From positions 806,001-870,000 of the forward strand of contig JAIXQR010000007.1 in NCBI GenBank assembly GCA_027485645.1: 64,000 bases of DNA. The letters are read 5' to 3'. The translations under genes and the position numbers were made by a program. Source of the stretch: a bacterium (GTDB taxonomy: Bacteria; Armatimonadota; Fimbriimonadia; Fimbriimonadales; Fimbriimonadaceae). The notes below the pieces were generated by a model. It was not told the origin of the DNA. It saw nothing but the letters and a program-made list of their open reading frames with translations, and made no database searches. Position 1 is the stretch's first letter; each line of letters starts with the position of its first letter. This document shows, one piece after another, positions 1 through 8,170 of this stretch.

Positions 1-6
1 GGAAGC

Positions 7-30
7 GTGAAACCGGCAGGGGAGTTTCAC
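7..30 (+). promoter_or_regulatory. Leader hairpin enclosing the hppA Shine-Dalgarno
   Basis: A 7-bp inverted repeat (GTGAAAC at 7-13, GTTTCAC at 24-30) encloses a 10-nt loop holding most of the AGGGGAG ribosome-binding site for the ATG at 35. If it folds it could limit ribosome access. It may also be chance, or part of an upstream terminator cut by the window edge. Confidence 0.25.
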
Positions 31-34
31 CTTT

Positions 35-3000
35 ATGGACTTTAATGAGCTTGCGACCACGTTTTGCCGCCGGGCAAACGGGCGCTTTTCCCGATTTCTC
101 CTACCTGTTCTACTCACCATTCTCCCAACTTTTGCCTTCGCCGCGGAAGGGGACCACGTCAAGCTCAGCTTCTCTAGCGATGTTTTGCCGTACCTGTACG
201 CGTCCATCGGCTTGGGTGTCCTGGCCCTCGTTTACGCCTTTGTTTTAATCAAACAACTGATGGCGGAATCGCCCGGCCCAGACACGATGCAAGTCGTTGG
301 CAAGGCGATCAAAGACGGTGCCATGGCCTACCTGCAAAAGCAGTTCTTCACGATGGGCATCGTGGCGATCTTCCTAGTTGCTGGACTGTTCGCGCTCAAT
401 GCCTCCAGCGGACCTGCGGTAGCGGCTGGCGTTGCTGGCTGTTTTGTCGCGGGTCTCCTAGGCTCCTACGCTGCAGGCTATACCGGCATGGTTATGGCTG
501 TCAATGCGAACATGCGCGTTGCCTTCGCCGCTCTCAATTCTTACAAGAAGTCGCTTGAAATCGCTTTCCGAAGCGGTGCGGTGGCCGGGCTGGTTACGGT
601 CGGCATCGGACTGATCGGCGCGACGCTTATCCTCATCTTTGGCGGCGAACAAGCCGTGAAGTATCTCGTCGGATTTGGCTTCGGTGGTTCCCTTGCGGCG
701 CTCTTCATGCGCGTTGGCGGCGGAATCTTCACGAAGGCTGCCGATGTTGGTGCCGACTTGGTCGGCAAAGTTGAAGCCGGTATTCCTGAAGACGACCCAC
801 GAAACCCAGCGGTTATCGCGGATAACGTCGGCGACAACGTTGGCGACTGCGCCGGTATGGCGGCAGACGTCTTCGAGTCTTACGAAGTCACTCTCATCTC
901 AGCCATCGTTCTCGCGGCGGCCACCGCTTCCGTCTTCGACCGAGACACCTGGACGAAGCTCGTCGTGTTCGCTCTCATCGCCGCTGGCGTGGGAATCTTG
1001 AGCAGCATCATCGGAATCGCTCGGGTTAAAGGAACCGACAACCTCGACCTCGACCCGCTCGTTCCAATCCGAAAGGGCTTCATCACCTCGGTGATCATCA
1101 GCCTCGTCGGTACAAGTGCCGTTGCGTTCATGCTCCTCGGTGGCCAAAAGCCGCTGACCACCGGACGATTGGTTTCTGTCCGAAAGTTTGAAGTCGACGA
1201 AGCGAAGTACCTGCAGAATCTGCGAAAAGAAATCGCATCGCAGAACTACGACAAGGAAGCCATTCGCTCGGCCGCCGACGCAAAGGCAAAGGAACTTAAG
1301 AAGGCCTTCAAGGACCTCACGATCTTTGACCTCTACGGTGACCGTGCCAAGGTCCCGGCTGCCCTAAAGGCAGTTCCACAGGCCGTGACCGCAAGGATCA
1401 TTGCTGACAAGGACACCCCGGTTCTGCCGTACGAAATCACTTCCGCGGACATCCTTCAGTCGCCAAAGGCGATTGCCAAGGGCTACAAAGAAGCGGATGA
1501 AATGGTCATCACCAGCGCGCTCAACGTGAAGCTCGCAGATATGGCTGTCCCGGCCTTCGAAGGCTACACCCGGGTCACGAATCCAGACGACGCAAGCATT
1601 CCGCAGCTGAAGTTTGCCGTCCCGACCCCGATGAACCCGCAGACGAACAGCACTACGCCGTTTACCACCGTTGCGGCCTTCTTCCTCGGAAAGGGCGACG
1701 ACCAACTCGTTCTCAAGAAGCTTCAAATTAAGGCCAACCTTCCCGCCCAGCCCGGCGCGAACGGACAGCCAGGCTCGCCTGCTCGCGACATCGATCAGAT
1801 CCAATGGGTTGGGCCGGTTAAGAAGGGCGAGATTGAGAAGCAAATCACCGACCAACGCGCTCAGATCAAGCAGCAAGGCCTCAAAGCCAGCATCGATGAT
1901 CTGAAGACCGTTCCCGTTGAGCTTTATGCAAACAACCAAGGCAAGCTCGCTTTGGGTGTTCCGGCCGAAGTCGACCGACCGCAGACCCTCCGAGCTGGAG
2001 CCACCACATTCTTCCCAACCGATGTGAAGACCATGGAAGCCAGCCAGCAGCCTTTGGCGGGTATGCCGATGTCGTCTCCGCCTCTGGAGAACGTTGAACT
2101 CGCGGTTGTCCAGAGCTATCAGGTGCCTTGGTACCTCTTCGTCGTCGCCTTCACGGTTGGTCTGATCTTGGCCCTCGTCATCGAAAAGGTGACCGAGTAC
2201 TACGTCAGCACCGGCAAGAAGCCGACTCAGGAAGTTGCGGGCGTTTCGAGCGGCGGTGCGGCTCCGATGATCATTCAAGGCTTTGCTTATGCATGTGAAT
2301 CGGGCGCGTTCATGACGCTCGTTCTCGTAATCGCGCTGCTCTGCCCAATGTTCATTTTCCCCGCCGCGCTCTACGGCGGCTACGAGATGGCAATGTTCGG
2401 AATCGCTTTGGTTGGCCTCGGCCTTCTCAGCACCACCGGATACGTCCTCGCGATGGACACCTTCGGACCGATTTCCGACAACGCACAAGGCGTTTTCGAA
2501 ATGAGCGGCGAGGGCAAGAACAGTCCGGCCGGCATGCAAGCCGTTTCGCGACTTGACGCCGCTGGCAACACCACCAAGGCTCTCACGAAGGGCTTTGCGA
2601 TCGCTACTGCCGTTGTCGCTTCCATCGCGCTGTTCAACAGTTACCGAACGGAAGCCAACCTCCAGAGCATCGGTCTCAAGCTCGATGTGCCGGAAATCTT
2701 CCTCGGTCTCTTGATCGGTGGAGCCGCGCCGTTCCTCTTCTCCGCTTTCGCGATCAACGCGGTTGGACGCTCGTCCTTCCAGCTGATCAACGAAGTTCGA
2801 CGCCAGTTCCGCGAGAAGCCCGGCATCATGACCGGAGCCGACAAGCCCGACTATGCCCGCTGCGTTGACATCGTCACCGCATCGGCCCAGAAGGAACTCC
2901 TCGGTCCTGGAATCCTCGCCATCGCGCTTCCGATCGCCGTTGGCTTCGGATTCAGCATTGGAAAGGAACCAACCGAGATCAACGGCCAGATGTTCAACCT

Positions 3001-3406
3001 GGTCGGTGCTCAGGCACTGGGTGGCTTCCTTGCCGGAGCCATCGTTTCTGGACAGCTGATGGCCGTTCTCCTCGCAAATGCGGGCGGAATGTGGGACAAC
3101 GCGAAGAAGCTGATCGAAGACGGTCAGTTCGGCGGAAAGGGATCGGAGAACCACAAGGCCTCCGTCATCTGCGACACCGTTGGCGATCCGTTCAAGGACA
3201 CGGCCGGACCAGCGCTTAACCCGCTGATCAAGGTTATGAACCTCGTTGCGCTCCTCCTCGCTGGCGTCGTCACGATGCCGCTGGAGAACAGCGTACGGAT
3301 CATCGTTACTGCCGTTTGCGTGCTAGCCCTGGGCTACGCGGTCTATTCCACAAAGCAAGGATCATTCGCGGATGATCTCAACAATGTAGGAAAATCTGAA
3401 AATTAA
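35..3406 (+). CDS. hppA: Membrane-bound K+-independent H+-translocating pyrophosphatase with large periplasmic insertion
   Basis: Hydrolyses PPi to 2 Pi and pumps H+ across the membrane. The catalytic motif DNVGDNVGDCAG begins at residue 263, and a C-terminal motif ICDTVGDPFKDTAGP is also present. The ion-specificity segment reads GNTTKALTKG (844-853); Lys848 and Thr851 at these positions mark the K+-independent, H+-pumping subfamily. An N-terminal signal-like segment (1-36) ends in AFA. At 1123 aa it is far longer than the usual 670-800 aa, because about 320 residues (371-692) lie between the predicted TM8 (ending FMLLGG) and TM9 (starting near PWYLFVV). By family topology that loop is extracytoplasmic. 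The insert is hydrophilic, Lys/Pro/Gln-rich, and I recognise no domain in it. An AGGGGAG sequence ends 10 nt before the ATG. A long hairpin follows the gene. Confidence 0.97.
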   Translation: MDFNELATTFCRRANGRFSRFLLPVLLTILPTFAFAAEGDHVKLSFSSDVLPYLYASIGLGVLALVYAFVLIKQLMAESPGPDTMQVVGKAIKDGAMAYLQKQFFTMGIVAIFLVAGLFALNASSGPAVAAGVAGCFVAGLLGSYAAGYTGMVMAVNANMRVAFAALNSYKKSLEIAFRSGAVAGLVTVGIGLIGATLILIFGGEQAVKYLVGFGFGGSLAALFMRVGGGIFTKAADVGADLVGKVEAGIPEDDPRNPAVIADNVGDNVGDCAGMAADVFESYEVTLISAIVLAAATASVFDRDTWTKLVVFALIAAGVGILSSIIGIARVKGTDNLDLDPLVPIRKGFITSVIISLVGTSAVAFMLLGGQKPLTTGRLVSVRKFEVDEAKYLQNLRKEIASQNYDKEAIRSAADAKAKELKKAFKDLTIFDLYGDRAKVPAALKAVPQAVTARIIADKDTPVLPYEITSADILQSPKAIAKGYKEADEMVITSALNVKLADMAVPAFEGYTRVTNPDDASIPQLKFAVPTPMNPQTNSTTPFTTVAAFFLGKGDDQLVLKKLQIKANLPAQPGANGQPGSPARDIDQIQWVGPVKKGEIEKQITDQRAQIKQQGLKASIDDLKTVPVELYANNQGKLALGVPAEVDRPQTLRAGATTFFPTDVKTMEASQQPLAGMPMSSPPLENVELAVVQSYQVPWYLFVVAFTVGLILALVIEKVTEYYVSTGKKPTQEVAGVSSGGAAPMIIQGFAYACESGAFMTLVLVIALLCPMFIFPAALYGGYEMAMFGIALVGLGLLSTTGYVLAMDTFGPISDNAQGVFEMSGEGKNSPAGMQAVSRLDAAGNTTKALTKGFAIATAVVASIALFNSYRTEANLQSIGLKLDVPEIFLGLLIGGAAPFLFSAFAINAVGRSSFQLINEVRRQFREKPGIMTGADKPDYARCVDIVTASAQKELLGPGILAIALPIAVGFGFSIGKEPTEINGQMFNLVGAQALGGFLAGAIVSGQLMAVLLANAGGMWDNAKKLIEDGQFGGKGSENHKASVICDTVGDPFKDTAGPALNPLIKVMNLVALLLAGVVTMPLENSVRIIVTAVCVLALGYAVYSTKQGSFADDLNNVGKSEN

Positions 3407-3440
3407 CGACAGATAAGCACCGTTATCGGTTACCACTCCT

Positions 3441-3485
3441 GAAACTTCGCGCTGGGCCATTGTGCCCAGCGCGAAGTTTCATTTT
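3441..3485 (+). terminator. Rho-independent-type terminator after hppA
   Basis: Perfect 17-bp stem (3441-3457 with 3464-3480), 6-nt loop, followed by ATTTT. Directly downstream of the hppA stop. Confidence 0.85.
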
Positions 3486-3518
3486 GGAGGGGGTGATTAA
3501 CTGAGTCTGTGAGCTCCC

Positions 3519-3758
3519 ATGCGAAGTGAAAGCGATACCAGAGGGCTCAAACTAGCCCGCAGTGAATTCAGTCGACGCGGCCTAGATATCTCCCGAGCGG
3601 ATTTTCGCTTAACTCGAGGTGTCCTTCAGGTTCAAGGAATCTTAGGCGTCGGCCACAGTTCCAACTCCGACGTGAAGAGCGCGGTAGAAATCATCTTCAA
3701 AGTCCTGAAGTCCAAACCAGAGATCAAGGACATCGTCATCACCGCGATGTTCCGCTAA
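3519..3758 (+). CDS. Small hypothetical protein, BON-like
   Basis: 79-residue protein with no signal peptide. The pattern of a beta hairpin (RGVLQVQGILGV), a helix (DVKSAVEIIFKVLKS) and a final strand (IKDIVITAMF) resembles a single BON-type alpha/beta unit, but I cannot confirm the family. Stop codons upstream in frame make the ATG at 3519 the likely start. A strong GGAGGGGGTGAT (3485-3496) lies too far upstream (22 nt) to serve this ATG normally. The stop overlaps the folC stop on the other strand by 4 nt. Confidence 0.55.
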   Translation: MRSESDTRGLKLARSEFSRRGLDISRADFRLTRGVLQVQGILGVGHSSNSDVKSAVEIIFKVLKSKPEIKDIVITAMFR

Positions 3759-5017
3759 GCCACGAACTGGTTAATCGCGTCGCCGACGAGATAGAAGCTA
3801 CCGGTCACGACAACCAGATCCTCCGGTCCAGCTAGGGCAGAAGCCATGGCTCGCTCAAGACTGTCGTGAGGTGTCGCCGAAATCCCGAGATTCTCTATCT
3901 CGGCGGCGATCTCCTCGGTGGCACGTGCCCGGGGATTGTCAAGCGGCGCGACTTCTGCTCGCGTACAAGGTCCAATGAACGATTCGTAGAACGGCTGCGC
4001 CTCGTGCCCGCGAAGCATGCTCGTGACGATTGCGTACTTCCGATCTCCAAAACGAGCATCGAGCGATTGTCGCAGCACCAGAGCCGAATCGACGTTGTGG
4101 GCGCCATCGAAGACCACCGTCTTGCCCTGAATCGTTGCTGTCTGGAATCTTCCGGGAGCGAACGCCGTCGCGATGCCATTCAGCACTGCCTGCGTCGTGG
4201 CAACACCGGCGAGCTGAAGCGCAGAAATCGCAAGCGCGGCGTTGTGCGGTTGCTTTGCGCCAAACAGTCCGGGCCGAACTGGCCCGAATGTTCCTGCGGG
4301 CGTGACCAAGGTTTCGCCCTCCAGCCGAATCTCATGGCCAAACTCCCAGACTTCGGCACTGTTCTCGCGAGCCACTTCAAGGATTGCCGCGCGCGCCTCT
4401 GGTGGCGTCTCGCCGAGCACGAGCGGACGGCCGGGCTTGATGATTCCCGCCTTCTCCCGAGCGATCAGTTCGAGGGTGTCGCCGAGAATGTGCATGTGGT
4501 CCATCCCGATGCTCACGATAATCGCGCAGGCCGGATCAACCACATTCGTGGAATCTAGCCTTCCTCCGAGTCCCACCTCCAGCGAGACCAGCTCGCACTG
4601 CCGTTCCTTCCAGTACCAAAATCCGATCGCCGTTTTGAGCTCAAACTCGGTAACCCCACCGGAATCCGTGGTGTCCATTTCTTCGACCGTCGTTTTGAGC
4701 AAAGTCGTGATGCGCGCGAACTCATCCTTCGGGATCAGCTCCAATCCAAACTGCACGCGCTCTCTCGGATCAACCACGAATGGGCTGAAGAACGCCCCGG
4801 TTCGTAAACCAGCGGCATGGGCGGCGTGTTGAACGTAAGCCGTTGTGGAGCCCTTGCCGTTGGTTCCGGCGATGTGGATGTACTTCGGTCGGTCTTCTCC
4901 GCGCAAGAAAGGCACCAACCCAAGGCGCTTCATGAACTCGGCCGTTCGCTCCATTCCGAGCTTCCAACCCCGACTTTCTAGACTGGAAATGTACTTAAGA
5001 GCCTGTTCGTATGTCAT
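3755..5017 (-). CDS. folC: Bifunctional folylpolyglutamate / dihydrofolate synthase
   Basis: Adds glutamate to folates (and to dihydropteroate in bifunctional members) using ATP. The Mur-ligase-type P-loop GTNGKGST is at residues 51-58, followed by the family pattern LEVGLGGRLDSTN, and later FDGAHN in the C-terminal domain. The frame is open to 5098, but the start at 5017 (MTYEQALKYI) fits the family N-terminus and gives 420 aa, a normal length. The longer form would add 27 residues with no family match and run into the region between the divergent genes. It is divergent from the gene at 5066 (48 nt apart) and convergent with 3519-3758. Confidence 0.93.
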   Translation of the reverse strand: MTYEQALKYISSLESRGWKLGMERTAEFMKRLGLVPFLRGEDRPKYIHIAGTNGKGSTTAYVQHAAHAAGLRTGAFFSPFVVDPRERVQFGLELIPKDEFARITTLLKTTVEEMDTTDSGGVTEFELKTAIGFWYWKERQCELVSLEVGLGGRLDSTNVVDPACAIIVSIGMDHMHILGDTLELIAREKAGIIKPGRPLVLGETPPEARAAILEVARENSAEVWEFGHEIRLEGETLVTPAGTFGPVRPGLFGAKQPHNAALAISALQLAGVATTQAVLNGIATAFAPGRFQTATIQGKTVVFDGAHNVDSALVLRQSLDARFGDRKYAIVTSMLRGHEAQPFYESFIGPCTRAEVAPLDNPRARATEEIAAEIENLGISATPHDSLERAMASALAGPEDLVVVTGSFYLVGDAINQFVA

Positions 5018-5065
5018 TTCGCATCTTTTTGCAACGCACCTACGTTCTCTAGTTGAGACAACCTC

Positions 5066-5959
5066 ATGAACCAAACTCAATTGGCTCTCTGGAACCAACT
5101 CGAAGCCTTTAATATCGGCACTGGCTCGGAACCATTCTCATTCACCAAACGGCTCGCCGCGGAAAACGGTTGGAGTGTGGCGTACGCGGAGCGCGTTTTG
5201 CAGGAGTACCGGAAATTCCTCTTCCTCTGCATGGAGTCCGGCCATGTGTGCACGCCGTCCGTCCAAGTTGACGAAGCCTGGCACCTGCACCTCACCTACA
5301 CCCGAAGCTACTGGAACGAGCTTTGCGCCAATGTCCTTCCTCGACCACTCCATCACGACCCAACCACGGGCGGAAACCAACAAGCTTCCTACTTCCGAGA
5401 ACGCTATCAAGAAACACTGGAGTCTTACCAGAGCTTCTTCGGTTCGCCAGCGCCAACCGACATTTGGCCCAGCGTTGCCGCAAGATTCAGCCCGACCGCG
5501 GAAGCCAAAAAGGTCTTTCCAAACGAATACTGGCTGATTCCGAAAGCTGGCTTCAAAAAGCGGCTCTCCTTCGCAGCGATGGCGCTTTTGGCGAGTTTGG
5601 GAGTGGTTGGTTGCGGAACAGCGGTTGCCGCAATTGGCCCATCGAACACTCTCATCCTCTTTGGTGCCCTGATTCTGATCCTGGTGGTCATGCTGGTGGT
5701 CTTCGTCCGACGAAACCGCGAACGCTACGGAGACTCATCTTCGGATAGCACGAGCTTCCACGACGCTAGCAGCGCGCCCTTCTGGAGCGGGTTCCACGGC
5801 GGCTCTTACGACTCACGCAACTCCTCGGATAGCTCCTCGGGCGATAGCTCATCTAGCGGTGGCGACTCCTCCGGCAGCGATGGCGGAGGAGGCGGAGGGA
5901 GCGACGGTGGTGGCGGCGGCTGCGGTGGAGGCTGCGGCGGCGGATGTGGCGGAGGCTAG
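5066..5959 (+). CDS. Membrane protein with glycine-rich-domain-protein-like N-domain and Ser/Gly/Cys tail
   Basis: 297 aa. Residues 1-145 resemble the conserved domain of glycine-rich domain-containing (GRDP/DUF1399-like) proteins, with the hallmark VDEAWHLHLTYTRSYW at 68-83. Two hydrophobic segments follow (about 167-190 and 194-215). The tail from about 222 is low-complexity: first Ser/Asp-rich, then Gly-rich, ending in repeated CGGG units with Cys every four residues. This layout (domain, TM pair, Cys/Gly tail) recalls TIGR04222-type proteins. Function unknown. Possible roles are a membrane-anchored sticky or metal-binding tail, but nothing in the neighbourhood helps to decide. Confidence 0.8.
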   Translation: MNQTQLALWNQLEAFNIGTGSEPFSFTKRLAAENGWSVAYAERVLQEYRKFLFLCMESGHVCTPSVQVDEAWHLHLTYTRSYWNELCANVLPRPLHHDPTTGGNQQASYFRERYQETLESYQSFFGSPAPTDIWPSVAARFSPTAEAKKVFPNEYWLIPKAGFKKRLSFAAMALLASLGVVGCGTAVAAIGPSNTLILFGALILILVVMLVVFVRRNRERYGDSSSDSTSFHDASSAPFWSGFHGGSYDSRNSSDSSSGDSSSSGGDSSGSDGGGGGGSDGGGGGCGGGCGGGCGGG

Positions 5960-5963
5960 CCGA

Positions 5964-6617
5964 TCACGGCTTGCGTCGGAACTGGAACTTCGCCGGGTTG
6001 ACTAACTCATAGGCATAAGGCACCGCGTTCTCGGGGTGCTTTTTGCCGTAAGTCGTCTTGCCTTCCAACATTTCCATCAGCACGCCGCCCGCGCCAGAGT
6101 GGCCAACGATCAGAACCGAACCATAGCTCGGGCCAAATTCGCTGGCCAATCGGGTAGCTCCCTGCCGAACTTGCATGACGCCATCCGAGAACGTCTGGCT
6201 GACGATCAGCTTTTCGTGACGCGTTTCAATTCGGAACAACGGGGCGATGTCCGACGGGATGGCGAACTTCGCGCCGTAACGAATCTTCCCGTTACCGTCC
6301 ATCCGCTTGTTCCGCCCGGTGCAGCACTCGTAAAGCTCGGGCCAAACCGTCGCCTTCTGCCCGGTAGCTTTGAGAAACGGCGCAACGGTGCGTAGCGCAC
6401 GCTCGGATGGACTCACGATGATCGCATCGAACCGACGGTTGCCCAGTTGTCTTGTCAGTTGGGCAACTTGGGCCTTACCTTTGTCCGAAAAGGTGTTGAT
6501 CGTCTTTGAGTTATAGCGGCCGGAGGCGTTGGCGAGCGTCTCGCCGTGCCTAACGATGACAAGGCTGGTTTGCTCGGCCGGAGCCAAGACCACGGAGGCA
6601 AGAAGGGCCAGCATCAT
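5964..6617 (-). CDS. Secreted histidine phosphatase family protein
   Basis: 217 aa with an N-terminal hydrophobic signal segment (MMLALLASVVLAP). The catalytic RHGE motif is at 23-26 and a second catalytic His lies in VLIVGHSGAGG. This is the branch-2-like phosphoglycerate-mutase fold, which makes a phosphohistidine intermediate; the substrate cannot be told. The start ATG overlaps the TGA of the upstream glycosidase gene, so the two are probably translationally coupled in one minus-strand operon. A CC pair (ELYECCTGR) sits in the insertion. Confidence 0.87.
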   Translation of the reverse strand: MMLALLASVVLAPAEQTSLVIVRHGETLANASGRYNSKTINTFSDKGKAQVAQLTRQLGNRRFDAIIVSPSERALRTVAPFLKATGQKATVWPELYECCTGRNKRMDGNGKIRYGAKFAIPSDIAPLFRIETRHEKLIVSQTFSDGVMQVRQGATRLASEFGPSYGSVLIVGHSGAGGVLMEMLEGKTTYGKKHPENAVPYAYELVNPAKFQFRRKP

Positions 6618-8155
6618 AAGGCGGCTGGTCGCTCCTTCGCCTTGTCAGATTCCGCTACTACGCTTCGCATTTCTTCTTTCGCCGCCGACATCTCTTCGAT
6701 CGACTTCGTGTGGATTCGAGCCGCACCCGCGTACTCCTTCGTCGGCACGTTCGAAGTTGCAAGCCGTTCCTTTGCCGCTGGAATAGCATCCGTGTACTGC
6801 GGAAGCCATTCGGCCAACGCCACCAGCATCTCATCCGCCATTTGCCAGACTTCCGGCGGGTTGCAGACCGCCGCGGTGAGCGGATCCAGAAGCATCGCCT
6901 GTTTGAGCATCGTCACATCCCCACTCACGGCCGCTTCGACCGCAAGTCGCTGAACAGAGATCGAGGCATTGCAGACTGCGGCGCAACCGAGCGGCAAATC
7001 TCCGACTTCCGGCATCGAAATTCCGTTGGCGTCCACGTAGCCCGGTGCCTCGATGATGCAGTCCGGGGGCAGATTCGCGATGATCGAATCGTTGACCACG
7101 TTAAAGTGCCCACGGTACACCCGGCCAGTCTCAAGCCCCTCGATGATGTAGCTAGCGTGCTCTTCTCCACGCTTCTCGGGCTCAAAAGTCAGCGGATCGG
7201 CGGTCATCCAATTTGGGAAATCATGCTCAAACCATCGTCTGCCTTCGGTGCAGACCCGCAGGTAGCCGCCCGTTTCGCCGTTGATCCAAGATCCCAAGTC
7301 GATCCAATCCATGATCTCAGAAGCTCGCTTTCGGTACCAAGGCAGATACTCGCTAAGGTGACCGTTCGACTCAGTGCTGTAATAGCCGAAACGGCGCAAC
7401 ACATCGATGCGGACCTTTTCGGTTTTGCGGAAGTCCTCGACCAGTTCGAACGCTTCGAGCAAGTGCGGCACCATATCCTGTCCACGCCAACGGACCTGGA
7501 TGTACCAAGTTTGGTGATTGATGCCCGCGCAGATGATGTGGACATCCTTTTTGGTCACCGTCTCGTCGGGTCCGATGAGCTCATGCGCCTTGGCCCAGGC
7601 CTCGATGGCCCGCGAAATCTGCCAATGCCCGCCTTGCACTCCATGGCAAAGGCCAATCGTGTTGACGCCGCCGTACTGGTTGCAGGCCCACGTCAGCATC
7701 GCCATCGGGTTCGAGTAATTCAAGAACAGGCAGTCGTCTGCCGCGACCTCTCGGATGTCCTTACAAAAATCGAGCAGCACCGGAATTCCGCGCTGGGCAT
7801 ACATGATGCCACCGGGTCCAAGGGTGTCGCCGACGCACTGGTCAACGCCGTATTTCAGCGGAATATCAATGTCGTGCTGGAACGCTTCCAGCCCACCAAC
7901 CCGCACAAAAGACAGCACGTAGTCGGCGCCCTCCAGGGCCTCGCGGCGGTCCACCGTGCTTGAAACCGTGGCCGGCATGTTGCTCGAAGTTAAGTCGCGC
8001 GTGACCAACTGCGTGACCATGTCCAAGTTGTGCTGGTTCAGATCGGTGAAGTGAAACCGCGTGTCTCGCAACTCCGGAACGGTCAGAATGTCCCGGCAAA
8101 CGTTTCGAGTAAAGCCGACGCTCCCCGCACCGATGACAGCTACTTTGATACTCAT
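6614..8155 (-). CDS. Glycoside hydrolase family 4 (alpha-galactosidase/alpha-glucosidase-like, NAD+ and Mn2+ dependent)
   Basis: 513 aa. A Rossmann motif VAVIGAGSVGF (5-15) binds NAD+. NYSNPMAM (147-154), CHGVQGG with Cys170/His171, and GINHQTW with His214 match the GH4 cofactor and metal sites (Cys and His as Mn2+ ligands). GH4 enzymes cleave glycosides by oxidation at C3 and elimination. MelA-type alpha-galactosidase is the nearest fit by motif, but LplD-like alpha-galacturonidase is possible. It is somewhat longer than the usual 430-480 aa. No signal peptide, so cytoplasmic. It is downstream of a secreted propeller gene (15 nt) and overlaps the histidine phosphatase start by 4 nt. Confidence 0.9.
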   Translation of the reverse strand: MSIKVAVIGAGSVGFTRNVCRDILTVPELRDTRFHFTDLNQHNLDMVTQLVTRDLTSSNMPATVSSTVDRREALEGADYVLSFVRVGGLEAFQHDIDIPLKYGVDQCVGDTLGPGGIMYAQRGIPVLLDFCKDIREVAADDCLFLNYSNPMAMLTWACNQYGGVNTIGLCHGVQGGHWQISRAIEAWAKAHELIGPDETVTKKDVHIICAGINHQTWYIQVRWRGQDMVPHLLEAFELVEDFRKTEKVRIDVLRRFGYYSTESNGHLSEYLPWYRKRASEIMDWIDLGSWINGETGGYLRVCTEGRRWFEHDFPNWMTADPLTFEPEKRGEEHASYIIEGLETGRVYRGHFNVVNDSIIANLPPDCIIEAPGYVDANGISMPEVGDLPLGCAAVCNASISVQRLAVEAAVSGDVTMLKQAMLLDPLTAAVCNPPEVWQMADEMLVALAEWLPQYTDAIPAAKERLATSNVPTKEYAGAARIHTKSIEEMSAAKEEMRSVVAESDKAKERPAAL

Positions 8156-8170
8156 AAGTCTAGGCGTATC

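Noticed and set aside
1364-3154. A 596-codon minus-strand frame inside hppA
   Set aside because: Antisense shadow with no recognisable domain; the plus-strand PPase motifs are unmistakable.
6710-7963. A 417-codon plus-strand frame over the GH4 gene
   Set aside because: Shadow of the GH4 reading frame; no family signature.
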